DNA of 28,839 nt from a virus, in the IMG/VR virus record IMGVR_UViG_3300017749_000088, positions 1-28,839 of that record. One strand, given 5' to 3'. Below, piece after piece: positions 1 through 6,148 of the stretch (its first letter is position 1; each line of letters begins with the position of its first letter). The notes below the pieces were generated by a model. The model saw only the letters and a list, made by a program, of their open reading frames with translations. It was not told the origin of the DNA and did not search any database. The position numbers and the translations under genes were made by a program.

Positions 1-1
1 A

Positions 2-211
2 ACAATCTTAAAAAGATTTCTTGGTGGAGACATAAGTCTTGAAACTTTCGTAATCTATGATAGAATATTCTCATTCAGAAAGAAGTTTGATAAGAAACTG
101 AAAGATCCTGTATGGGAAACCGTCAGTCTTAAAATACAGAAGTATTCTCCCTTTCTTCAAATAGATATCTTTAAATTCAAAAAGATTTTGCGGGACCTTG
201 TGGATGAGTGA
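2..211 (+). CDS. 59: gp59-like DNA helicase loader, C-terminal end (partial)
   Basis: Only the last 69 codons are present; the gene enters from the left edge in the frame starting at base 2 and stops with TGA at 209-211. In T4, gp59 loads the gp41 replicative helicase onto gp32-coated forked DNA. The fragment lines up with the C-terminus of T4 gp59 as I recall it: a serine-glutamate-threonine-phenylalanine (LETF) element, an aspartate-rich stretch ending in D-P-V-W, then K-x-x-K-Y and L-x-I-D. The next gene starts inside its last codons (ATG at 204 overlaps the stop by 8 nt), and 59-33-32 is also the T4 gene order, which supports the call. The N-terminal part cannot be judged. Confidence 0.85.
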   Translation, partial: TILKRFLGGDISLETFVIYDRIFSFRKKFDKKLKDPVWETVSLKIQKYSPFLQIDIFKFKKILRDLVDE

Positions 212-536
212 CTTTTTTGATTCCGAAATCATTCAGGAAGAACTGAGTGAAATTAATAAAATGCAAGAAAAAATCTACGAGAGTTTTATTTCTTTTGGAA
301 ATATGTCCCGTGAACAAAAACTTGAGCACGTTGAAATACTTTCATCCTTGCTTGAAAAACAGCAAGTGATGTATACAAGATTATCTCTTTCTGATGACCC
401 AAAGGCCATTGAGATGAGAGATAATTTACGCAAATCAGTTTCATCAATGGGGTTTCCTCCAGAAACTGATATGTTGACTTTATTCAGTAGTATGAATGCA
501 ACAATAAAATCTCTCAAAGATTATATTGAAGATTGA
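204..536 (+). CDS. 33: gp33-like late transcription co-activator (DUF1825-like)
   Basis: This 110-residue protein matches T4 gp33 in size (112) and in position between genes 59 and 32. T4 gp33 binds host RNA polymerase and links the late sigma gp55 to the sliding clamp gp45. The sequence is mostly helical and charged, begins with F-F-D-S-E-I-I-Q-E-E, and ends in a hydrophobic and acidic tail (I-K-S-L-K-D-Y-I-E-D). The opening resembles the cyanobacterial DUF1825 family (F-F-D-S-E-I-V-Q-E-E-like), so the phage form may be related to a host protein. I chose ATG 204 rather than the in-frame TTG at 198 because 204 gives tight coupling to gp59. The stop codon lies inside the -35 box of the gp32 promoter. 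Confidence 0.85.
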   Translation: MSDFFDSEIIQEELSEINKMQEKIYESFISFGNMSREQKLEHVEILSSLLEKQQVMYTRLSLSDDPKAIEMRDNLRKSVSSMGFPPETDMLTLFSSMNATIKSLKDYIED

Positions 537-561
537 CAATTAAGTCTCTATTTGTTATACT
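533..561 (+). promoter_or_regulatory. sigma70-type promoter for gp32
   Basis: TTGACA at 533-538 and TATACT at 556-561 are separated by exactly 17 nt. The -35 is perfect and the -10 matches five of six positions. The expected start is near 568, about 40 nt upstream of the gp32 ATG, with AAGG at 595-598 as ribosome binding site. The -35 overlaps the gp33 stop codon. This would let gp32 be made early from unmodified host polymerase, independent of gp59-gp33 readthrough. Confidence 0.8.
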
Positions 562-607
562 ATCTAAGTAAATCCAAAACATCCAAACTAATTCAAGGTA
601 ATTTAAA

Positions 608-1528
608 ATGAGCTTCGCAGATCTTAAAAAGCAATCCAAACTGGGTTCTTTGACACAAAAACTAGTCAAAGAAGTCGAAAAAATGAATAATGCAGGTAGT
701 TCAGGAGATGAACGTCTCTGGAAACTAGAATGTGATAAAGGTGGCAATGGTTATGCCGTTATTCGTTTCCTTCCTGCTCCTGAAGGTGAAGACCTTCCAT
801 TCGTCAAACTCTATTCACATGCCTTCCAAGGTCCTGGTGGATGGTATATTGAGAACTCTCTGACAACTCTGAGTCAGAAAGATCCAATGTCAGAATACAA
901 TACTATGCTGTGGAATAACGGCACCGATTCTGGTAAAGATCAAGCACGTAAGCAGAAACGTAAACTGACTTATGTTGCAAACATCTATGTTGTAAAAGAT
1001 CCTGCCAATCCTGAGAATGAAGGTCGAGTATTCTTGTATAAGTTCGGTAAGAAAATCTTTGATAAGATTACTGCCGCAATGCAACCCGAGTTTGAGGACG
1101 AGGAAGCAATCGATCCGTTTGATTTCTGGCAGGGTGCTAACTTCAAACTGAAGGCAAAGAATGTTGCCGGTTATCGTAACTATGATTCTTCAGAGTTTGC
1201 CCGTCAGGACGCACTTCTGGATGATGATGAAGCAATGGAAGCAATCTGGAAGAAAGAGTATTCTCTCGAAGAGTTTGTTGCTCCAGACCAATTCAAGTCT
1301 TATGATGAACTGAAGAAGCGTCTTGATTATGTTCTCGGTATCAAAGGAACGACTAAGTTCCAAGACCAAGAATCCGTTCAGGAAGAAGAAGAGTTCCGTC
1401 AACAGAATCGTGGAGAATCAAATCCTGTCCCTCAGTCAATGAAGGAAGAACTTGATAGTCTATCACCTACCAAGACTGATGACGATGATGATACTCTCTC
1501 ATACTTTGCCGCACTCGCAGCAGACTGA
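608..1528 (+). CDS. 32: gp32 single-stranded DNA binding protein
   Basis: This 306-residue protein (T4: 301) is the replication, recombination and repair ssDNA binding protein. The N-terminus (residues 1-20) is basic and helical like the T4 cooperativity domain. The core OB-type region contains H-A-F-Q-G-P-G-G-W-Y-I-E (71-82), and a stretch at about 118-154 closely follows T4 (basic K-R-K, then A-N-I-x-V-V-K-D-P, P-E-N-E-G, F-G-K-K-I-x-D-K-I). The C-terminus is acidic (T-K-T-D-D-D-D-D onwards), as expected for the partner-binding tail. The three cysteines that bind zinc in T4 gp32 are absent: the corresponding segment (about 83-98) reads N-S-L-T-T-L-S-Q-K-D-P-M-S-E-Y-N. It has its own promoter and converges on gp53, with a single base between the two stop codons and no visible terminator. 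Confidence 0.97.
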   Translation: MSFADLKKQSKLGSLTQKLVKEVEKMNNAGSSGDERLWKLECDKGGNGYAVIRFLPAPEGEDLPFVKLYSHAFQGPGGWYIENSLTTLSQKDPMSEYNTMLWNNGTDSGKDQARKQKRKLTYVANIYVVKDPANPENEGRVFLYKFGKKIFDKITAAMQPEFEDEEAIDPFDFWQGANFKLKAKNVAGYRNYDSSEFARQDALLDDDEAMEAIWKKEYSLEEFVAPDQFKSYDELKKRLDYVLGIKGTTKFQDQESVQEEEEFRQQNRGESNPVPQSMKEELDSLSPTKTDDDDDTLSYFAALAAD

Positions 1529-1529
1529 G

Positions 1530-2195
1530 TTAGTTAGGGATTGTGACTTTGGTATTCTCAGTTCTAATCAGTGATTCGTTCACATACTCTGAGGATAAAC
1601 CATAAGTCATAATCTCTCTCATATCATTCAAAAATTGTTGTAAATATCCTTGTTTTAGTAAATAAATCGAGGATTTTTTATTGTTCTTAATTGTTTCATA
1701 TTCCCAGTTTGATACTCCTCTTCTTACTGAAATACCAGATACAGAAACTTTATTGCCATTATCACTATAATTTAAAGTAAAGTCTTCATTCACATCTTTA
1801 CCTTCCGGAAGAATTAATCTACCACTTGAGTCTTTGACTTCTTTAGTTTCATAATAATTAATATCAGATAAGTTCTCTACACCATACTTATTTTCTGCAT
1901 ACTTATATAATTGGTAATTAGATAAAGGCCATTCATCTCTTACATTAATAATACCGGCAGTCATTAAGACTACCCAATCTAAATCTGCCTTACCATAAAA
2001 CTCTTCGGCAACTGTATCAGGTCTGGCACCTTCTACGATTTCATACTTATTGAAGAGTGTAAAAACATTTTGTAAATCATCACGCAACTTATTTCTTCTG
2101 AATAAGTTTTTGACTTTTAAGTAATCTTGTGATGAAATTGCATCAGACAAGAATGACTGATATTCTACATCTGGTAGTTCTCTGAAATAACCCAT
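1530..2195 (-). CDS. 53: gp53 baseplate wedge subunit
   Basis: The 221-residue product matches the T4 gp53 family (196 in T4), a small baseplate wedge protein that joins neighbouring wedges around the hub. Diagnostic features are the N-terminus (G-Y-F-R-E-L-P) and the LysM-like segment P-D-T-V-A-E-E-F-Y-G-K-A-D-L-D-W-V-V-L (about residues 59-77), followed by W-P-L-S-N-Y-Q-L-Y-K-Y. It is the last gene of a leftward block gp4 - unknown - gp48 - gp53. It follows gp48 with one base between stop and start (gp48 stop at 2197-2199, gp53 ATG at 2193-2195), so translational coupling is likely. Its stop faces the gp32 stop. Confidence 0.9.
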   Translation of the reverse strand: MGYFRELPDVEYQSFLSDAISSQDYLKVKNLFRRNKLRDDLQNVFTLFNKYEIVEGARPDTVAEEFYGKADLDWVVLMTAGIINVRDEWPLSNYQLYKYAENKYGVENLSDINYYETKEVKDSSGRLILPEGKDVNEDFTLNYSDNGNKVSVSGISVRRGVSNWEYETIKNNKKSSIYLLKQGYLQQFLNDMREIMTYGLSSEYVNESLIRTENTKVTIPN

Positions 2196-2196
2196 T

Positions 2197-3351
2197 TTAG
2201 TATCCTACTCCTGTTTTACCACTTTCTGTATCATAATCTTCTGCATAGACTGGACTCAGTTCTTGGAATGATAATTGCATCACCATATGAACAGGTGTTT
2301 TAGATCCGTCATCATATGTCATATAAGTTCCCGAACCTGTATAATTGACCTGAACATTTGTAAGTGCCGCAACAACAAAACTATTTAAGAATTGGTGATT
2401 ATTGCTTCCAGTTTTATACTTTAATCGAAATACATTTGGAGACTGAAGAAATATACCAGTTTGATTTCCGTTCTCGATTGTTGTTGATGGTGACATACTT
2501 ATTTTTAAAGTTCTAATAATATTTTTCACCATTTCTGCTTCATCACCATTTCTTGGAGCAAGATTAAATGAAAAATTAAAACTTCTTAATTTTACACCAT
2601 TAAATAATAGTTCTTTATTTGGATTTAAGATTTGACCTGTTGATCTTGCTAAAACTCCTTCAAAACTAGTATTTCCTCTTAAAACATTTACTGCATTCGA
2701 AGCAAAAAATGCATTAGATACTTTCTGTGCTTCACCACTTTGTACTAGTCCTTTCACTCCTTCTACGGCTCCTCCTATTGCGCCTACTATTCCTCCGAAA
2801 AATTCTTTAGCATTAATCGCCTCATTTACAAGTCCAAGACCATATGCTGCAAATGGATTTATACTATCTTCACCCCAACCCGTAGAATTTGTTGACGTAA
2901 TATTTTGTGGTATTGGTAAAAGTATTGATCCTAATATGTCTTCTTTTTTATTATAATTTCCTTTAGATGTTTTTAATGATCTTATCGTATTATTTTTTTG
3001 TGTAAGGTCAAGAGATAATGGTTTATATTGTAAAACATCTATTTGCAAATAATCTGTGTTTTTATGTATTTCTTTATTCGGATATCTAAGTTGCTTAAAT
3101 TTAGATGATTTTCTTATTTCTTGTTTGTTGAGTTTAGGTCTGGGAGGTTTAGAAGCAGGTTTTGACCCTTGGTCTGCTGTTGTTGTAGTTTTTGCTGCTT
3201 CTATAACTTTGGGGTTACTTCCAGTTAAACGAGACAATTCTTCTGGAGTTTTTGCAGAAGCACCATAATCTTTTTGTAGTGCTTCTTCTTTAGCCTTTTG
3301 AGCAGCAAGTCTTTCTTTTTCTATTCTTCTATTGGCTGCGCTTCTTCCCAT
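2197..3351 (-). CDS. 48: gp48 baseplate tail-tube cap protein
   Basis: This 384-residue protein (T4 gp48: 364) caps the baseplate hub and starts the tail tube together with gp54. The N-terminal 30 residues are a charged helix rich in K, E and A. A low-complexity linker follows, then a glycine/alanine-rich hydrophobic helix near residues 160-205. A tube-like domain contains L-R-S-F-N-F-S-F-N-L-A-P-R-N-G-D-E-A-E, which lines up with the S-I-N-F-N-W-x-M-x-P-R-N-x-x-E-A-D segment of T4 gp48. The C-terminus carries S-F-Q-E-L-S-P-V. A minus-strand CTAAATA late motif lies 19 bases upstream of the start. It belongs to the leftward baseplate block with gp53. Confidence 0.85.
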   Translation of the reverse strand: MGRSAANRRIEKERLAAQKAKEEALQKDYGASAKTPEELSRLTGSNPKVIEAAKTTTTADQGSKPASKPPRPKLNKQEIRKSSKFKQLRYPNKEIHKNTDYLQIDVLQYKPLSLDLTQKNNTIRSLKTSKGNYNKKEDILGSILLPIPQNITSTNSTGWGEDSINPFAAYGLGLVNEAINAKEFFGGIVGAIGGAVEGVKGLVQSGEAQKVSNAFFASNAVNVLRGNTSFEGVLARSTGQILNPNKELLFNGVKLRSFNFSFNLAPRNGDEAEMVKNIIRTLKISMSPSTTIENGNQTGIFLQSPNVFRLKYKTGSNNHQFLNSFVVAALTNVQVNYTGSGTYMTYDDGSKTPVHMVMQLSFQELSPVYAEDYDTESGKTGVGY

Positions 3352-3364
3352 CTATCTTTCTTTT

Positions 3365-3889
3365 TTAAGTATTTAGAAACTTTCCATAAGGAATTTCTCT
3401 CAGGTCGGCAATTTCACCTGCATATACTTCATACAATTGACCAACAACTCTATCAATCCTATACACTCTTTGTGAGGGAAAGTGAAAATTAGTTCCATTG
3501 AAATATATATTTCCATTTTTAGATTGGGATATATTCTCACAATAAATTAATGGATGTTGATCATATCTTATATTTGGAGTTTCGGCAATGTAAATATAAG
3601 TATAAAATTTTCCAGGAATGGGAACAGGAGTTACAGAACCTTTAACTGCTTCTAATATTTCTAGCATTAAATCATCAGGTGTTTCAGTTCCGATTAAATC
3701 ATTAACAATATTTCTCACACGATTATCATCATCATCTGTTGGTCTATTTGGATTTTTTAGGACTCCATCATCATAAACATTAGAACCTACTTTTACATTT
3801 GGATCACTACTTGTAGTTACTTCACCAGTTTGAGAAACATAATAATATGATCTTCCTGTTTTTCCGCCCCTTTTAATCGTTCTTGCCAT
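3365..3889 (-). CDS. Unknown phage protein, 174 aa, in head/baseplate block
   Basis: I do not recognise a functional family. The first third is basic then low-complexity (G-G-K-T-G-R-S-Y-Y-Y; R-P-T-D-D-D-D-N-R). The second half looks like a compact beta domain with many aromatics (P-G-K-F-Y-T-Y-I-Y-I-A-E-T-P, Y-D-Q-H-P-L-I-Y, R-V-Y-R-I-D-R-V). A similar 'Y-D-x-x-P-L' phrase occurs in uncharacterised proteins of many T4-like phages from memory, so this is probably a conserved structural or packaging-related protein. Its ATG overlaps the gp4 stop codon as TAATG (3887-3891), so it is co-translated with gp4. It might correspond to a head-tail joining or DNA-end protein, but the sequence alone does not show that. 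Confidence 0.8.
   Translation of the reverse strand: MARTIKRGGKTGRSYYYVSQTGEVTTSSDPNVKVGSNVYDDGVLKNPNRPTDDDDNRVRNIVNDLIGTETPDDLMLEILEAVKGSVTPVPIPGKFYTYIYIAETPNIRYDQHPLIYCENISQSKNGNIYFNGTNFHFPSQRVYRIDRVVGQLYEVYAGEIADLREIPYGKFLNT
3370..3376 (-). promoter_or_regulatory. Candidate late promoter for gp48-gp53
   Basis: The plus strand reads TATTTAG, so the minus strand reads CTAAATA, a one-base variant of the ATAAATA core of T4-type late promoters. It is within the last codons of the upstream 174-residue ORF and ends 19 nt before the gp48 start at 3351. The match is short and could be chance; the recurrence of the motif before other genes in this window is the main support. Confidence 0.45.
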
Positions 3890-4335
3890 TACTTAATACC
3901 TAAATCATGTTCCGTGAGCACCTGAAACTCATAACCATGATCTAAACACCATTCTTTAGCGGCATTCCACTTTGCCTTATTTTTAGCATACTCAATAACT
4001 TCATAGATATAACCTTTCGTTTTTCTTTTTTTAACTTTAGGTTCTACACATTGTCTAAGAGGTTTGATTTCAATAATCTTCTTTTTAATTGTCCCATTAG
4101 GATCTTTGACCTTAATATAAAAATCTGGAAAGTATCTGTGGTATCTGTTATCAATGGGTGACCGATATGGAACGACAATTTCTTCACTTCCCCATTCTAA
4201 AATATTCCGGTTGCGGTCACAGTAACCGCAGAATATACGTTCCCAACTAGAACGACATATTATATTATCTACATCTCCTTTATACTTGGTGGGGTATTCG
4301 GGTTTGTATTTACTCTTGTTAAAATGTTTAGTCAC
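3889..4335 (-). CDS. 4: gp4 head completion nuclease-like protein
   Basis: The 148-residue product matches T4 gp4 (150 residues, also called gp50/gp65), which is needed to finish filled heads before tail attachment. Conserved features are N-I-I-C-R-S-S-W-E-R (residues about 25-34), N-x-N-I-L-E-W-G-S-E-E-I-V-V-P-Y, then R-Y-F-P-D-F-Y-I-K and K-K-K-I-I-E-I-K-P. The D of F-P-D-F and the E-x-K of I-E-I-K-P have the spacing of a PD-(D/E)xK nuclease core, as in TnsA-like proteins, so nuclease activity is plausible. It heads the leftward block, with a minus-strand late motif at 4424-4430 upstream. Confidence 0.9.
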   Translation of the reverse strand: MTKHFNKSKYKPEYPTKYKGDVDNIICRSSWERIFCGYCDRNRNILEWGSEEIVVPYRSPIDNRYHRYFPDFYIKVKDPNGTIKKKIIEIKPLRQCVEPKVKKRKTKGYIYEVIEYAKNKAKWNAAKEWCLDHGYEFQVLTEHDLGIK

Positions 4336-4391
4336 TCTTCTGCCCCTTTGCAGTCTTTCTTTTACCGGTTATCATTTCCCTTATATGCCAT

Positions 4392-4398
4392 CTAAATA
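4392..4398 (+). promoter_or_regulatory. Candidate late promoter for gp54
   Basis: CTAAATA on the plus strand sits 33 nt before the GTG start of gp54. It forms a divergent, partly interleaved pair with the minus-strand CTAAATA at 4424-4430 that points to gp4. It differs from the consensus TATAAATA in the second position of the core. Confidence 0.45.
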
Positions 4399-4423
4399 AC
4401 TAATAATCAAGTAGTCTTATAGG

Positions 4424-4430
4424 TATTTAG
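4424..4430 (-). promoter_or_regulatory. Candidate late promoter for the gp4-gp53 block
   Basis: The plus strand reads TATTTAG, giving CTAAATA on the minus strand, 88 nt upstream of the gp4 start. It lies immediately before the gp54 GTG start codon on the other strand, so polymerases leaving leftward would cross the rightward promoter region. Confidence 0.4.
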
Positions 4431-4431
4431 A

Positions 4432-5157
4432 GTGCCGAGAATTAAAAAAATATCAGAATTTAAACCTTTAATTACTAATCTTGCACAGACATCTCATTAT
4501 CAAGTCATGTTTGGTGGGTTGAATGGTCAACTGAGTACACATTTAAATTCCAGAGGAGTAGATACAAGATTTATCACAGAAAGTTCTGGTTTATTATGTT
4601 CTTCTGCTTCCATTCCTGGTAGTTCATTAGCAACTGCGGACATCAATGGAAACTTTATGGGATTGCAAGAGAAGATGGCACATACCCGAATTTTTACTGA
4701 AATGCAATTGGAATTTTATGTTGATTCTGATTATAGAATGATTAAGTTTCTAGAGCACTGGATGGAATTCATTACAGATGGTTCGGAAGTTAACCAAACT
4801 GAAAAAACATATTATTATAGAATGAGATTTCCGGATGAATATAAATGTGACAAAACAAAAATTACAAAATTTGATAGAAATGGTGATAAAGAATTAGAAT
4901 ATACCTTTATAGGATTATTTCCAAAAAATTTAACATCTATTCCAGTTTCTTATGGAACTTCTGATATATTAAAAGTCAGTGCTTCATTTGAATATGAGCG
5001 TTATATTGCTGGTAAGACAACATCGAAGAGTGTAAAAAGTGGAACTAGTAATAATAGAGGATCTGTAGATTTTAAAACATCAGTTGAATTAGGTTCTCGA
5101 ATAGATTTTGGAACCAATAATGTAAGAGATCAAATTTCAAATAATAATCTTGTTTAA
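4432..5157 (+). CDS. 54: gp54 baseplate tail-tube initiator
   Basis: This 241-residue protein is the likely gp54 (T4: 320 residues), a tube-fold protein that sits on gp48 and starts polymerisation of the tail tube. It has the tube-protein layout: an N-terminal H-Y-Q-V-M-F-G-G-L strand, a strand with C-S-S-A-S-I-P-G-S-S-L, F-Y-V-D-S-D-Y-R-M-I-K-F-L-E-H-W-M-E-F-I in the helix region, and a late strand pair with Y-T-F-I-G-L-F-P-K-N-L-T-S-I-P-V-S-Y, echoing G-C-I-P-I-S-V in T4 gp54. The C-terminus is S/N-rich. The start is GTG at 4432; no in-frame ATG lies nearby upstream. A shared tube-protein (gp19-like) role is the alternative. Confidence 0.75.
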   Translation: MPRIKKISEFKPLITNLAQTSHYQVMFGGLNGQLSTHLNSRGVDTRFITESSGLLCSSASIPGSSLATADINGNFMGLQEKMAHTRIFTEMQLEFYVDSDYRMIKFLEHWMEFITDGSEVNQTEKTYYYRMRFPDEYKCDKTKITKFDRNGDKELEYTFIGLFPKNLTSIPVSYGTSDILKVSASFEYERYIAGKTTSKSVKSGTSNNRGSVDFKTSVELGSRIDFGTNNVRDQISNNNLV

Positions 5158-5163
5158 TCCGTT

Positions 5164-5170
5164 CTAAATA
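5164..5170 (+). promoter_or_regulatory. Candidate late promoter for gp26
   Basis: CTAAATA lies 7 nt after the gp54 stop and 28 nt before the gp26 ATG at 5199. The spacing is like that of the motif before gp54. Confidence 0.45.
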
Positions 5171-5198
5171 ATCACAACTGAACTTATAATGGGTTTTT

Positions 5199-5918
5199 AT
5201 GCCTTTACCTAAAATTAATACTCCAATCTATGAGTTGGAATTGCCTTCGACTAAAAAGAAGATTAGATATAGACCATTTTTAGTAAAGGAAGAAAAGATT
5301 CTAATTATTGCGATGGAATCTGAAGATCAGAAACAAATTACGACTGCTATCAAAACTATAATCGGCAACTGTATTCTTTCTAGAGGTATTAAAGTAGAAC
5401 AACTATCTACTTTTGATATTGAATATCTTTTCTTAAATATCAGAGGTAAATCTGTCGGAGAAGAGGTTGAAGTATTATTGACTTGTCCTGATGATGAAGA
5501 GACGCAAGTTTCTGTAGTTATTAATCTCGATGATATTAAGGTTCAATCTGATAAAAATCATTCGAGAGATATTGTATTAGATGAAAATCTAACTATGAGA
5601 ATGAAGTATCCTTCTCTAGATGAGTTCATTAAATCTAATTTTAGTTTTGATGGTAAGTTTGGTGTGGATGAATCATTCCAACTAATTGCTTCTTCGGTGG
5701 AGCAAATTTATAATGAAGAAGAGTCATGGAATTCTTCTGATTGTAGTAAGAAAGAAATGCTTGATTTTATTGAGCAATTGAGTTCCAAACAGTTTAAGGA
5801 AGTTGAGAATTTCTTTGAGACAATGCCAAAACTTTCGCATACTGTAAAACTAAAAAATCCAAATACTGGGGTCGAAAGTGATGTTGTATTAGAAGGTCTT
5901 TCCAGTTTTTTCGCATAG
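5199..5918 (+). CDS. 26: gp26-like baseplate hub / tail chaperone protein
   Basis: The 239-residue product resembles the gp26 baseplate family of T4-like phages (T4: 208). The N-terminus P-I-Y-E-L-E-L-P-S-T-K-K-K-I-R-Y-R-P-F-L-V-K-E-E-K is characteristic, followed by I-E-Y-L-F-L-N-I-R-G-K-S-V-G-E (about residues 75-90) and an acidic middle. The last codons before the TAG stop are S-S-F-F-A, read from a run of six T. That run forms a TTTTTTC slip site in phase, so part of the ribosomes may shift by -1 and continue into gp51, giving a 301-residue fusion. The gene is followed by gp51 and a tape-measure-like gene, the usual place of tail assembly chaperones. In T4 gp26 is needed for hub assembly; a chaperone role here is inference. 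Confidence 0.85.
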   Translation: MPLPKINTPIYELELPSTKKKIRYRPFLVKEEKILIIAMESEDQKQITTAIKTIIGNCILSRGIKVEQLSTFDIEYLFLNIRGKSVGEEVEVLLTCPDDEETQVSVVINLDDIKVQSDKNHSRDIVLDENLTMRMKYPSLDEFIKSNFSFDGKFGVDESFQLIASSVEQIYNEEESWNSSDCSKKEMLDFIEQLSSKQFKEVENFFETMPKLSHTVKLKNPNTGVESDVVLEGLSSFFA

Positions 5919-5948
5919 GTATGGCGCATACTGACCTTGCGTCATACT
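5892..5948 (+). promoter_or_regulatory. Programmed -1 frameshift signal joining gp26 to gp51
   Basis: The elements, in order: GAAGG at 5892-5896 (Shine-Dalgarno-like), heptamer TTTTTTC at 5906-5912, in-frame codons TTT and TTC at 5907 and 5910, spacer of 5-6 nt containing the TAG stop, then a stem pairing 5919-5928 with 5938-5947 (10 bp, one G-U) around a 9-nt loop. Slipping back one base continues as Arg-Ile-Gly and then the gp51 Met at 5921. This is the arrangement known from dnaX and from phage tail chaperone genes. The efficiency cannot be read from sequence. Confidence 0.75.
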
Positions 5949-6103
5949 ACCAAATAACATTTGCCCTGATGCAGCATCATCATTGGTCTTTGACTGAGTT
6001 AAATGAGATGATACCCTGGGAGAAGGACATTTACCTCACTTTATTAGAGCAATATATTGAAGAAGAAAAATTAAAGCAACAACAGAATGGGACAAATTGC
6101 TGA
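5921..6103 (+). CDS. 51: gp51-like baseplate hub assembly protein (likely frameshift extension of gp26)
   Basis: The 60-residue ORF begins M-A-H-T-D-L-A-S-Y-Y-Q-I and contains W-S-L-T-E-L-N-E-M-I-P-W-E-K-D-I-Y-L-T-L-L, a pattern used for gp51-like proteins in cyanophages and typical of the second part of tail chaperones. It is far shorter than T4 gp51 (249). The ATG is only 2 nt after the gp26 stop. A clear ribosome binding site at normal spacing is lacking (AGGT abuts the ATG; GAAGG is 24 nt away), and the ATG lies inside a 10-bp stem. I therefore think it is made mainly or partly as a C-terminal extension of gp26 by -1 frameshifting (238 + 3 + 60 residues). The end is lysine/glutamine-rich, and a similar stretch is encoded again just downstream. 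Confidence 0.7.
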   Translation: MAHTDLASYYQITFALMQHHHWSLTELNEMIPWEKDIYLTLLEQYIEEEKLKQQQNGTNC

Positions 6104-6148
6104 TAAATAATATTGTTGAAGAAGAAAAATTAAAACAGCAGCAAAGCA
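6057..6148 (+). repeat. Duplicated gp51 tail sequence
   Basis: A 19-nt exact copy (6057-6075 and 6116-6134) is followed in both copies by nine bases that differ but still encode Q-Q-Q. Copy 1 is the end of gp51 (E-E-E-K-L-K-Q-Q-Q then N-G-T-N-C stop). Copy 2 reads V-E-E-E-K-L-K-Q-Q-Q-S-S-A-N and a stop, but in another frame. A late promoter motif lies between the copies, so copy 2 is now in the leader of the next gene. Confidence 0.75.
6102..6109 (+). promoter_or_regulatory. Candidate late promoter upstream of tape-measure-like gene
   Basis: GATAAATA fits the NATAAATA form reported for T4-like cyanophage late promoters. It overlaps the gp51 TGA stop codon (6101-6103) and lies 39 nt before the GTG at 6149. 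Confidence 0.6.

Noticed and set aside
198-203. TTG start for gp33 two codons upstream of ATG 204
   Set aside because: ATG 204 gives the typical stop/start overlap with gp59 and the family-like N-terminus.
1500-1560. Bidirectional terminator between convergent gp32 and gp53
   Set aside because: No GC-rich hairpin with a T tract is visible at the junction.
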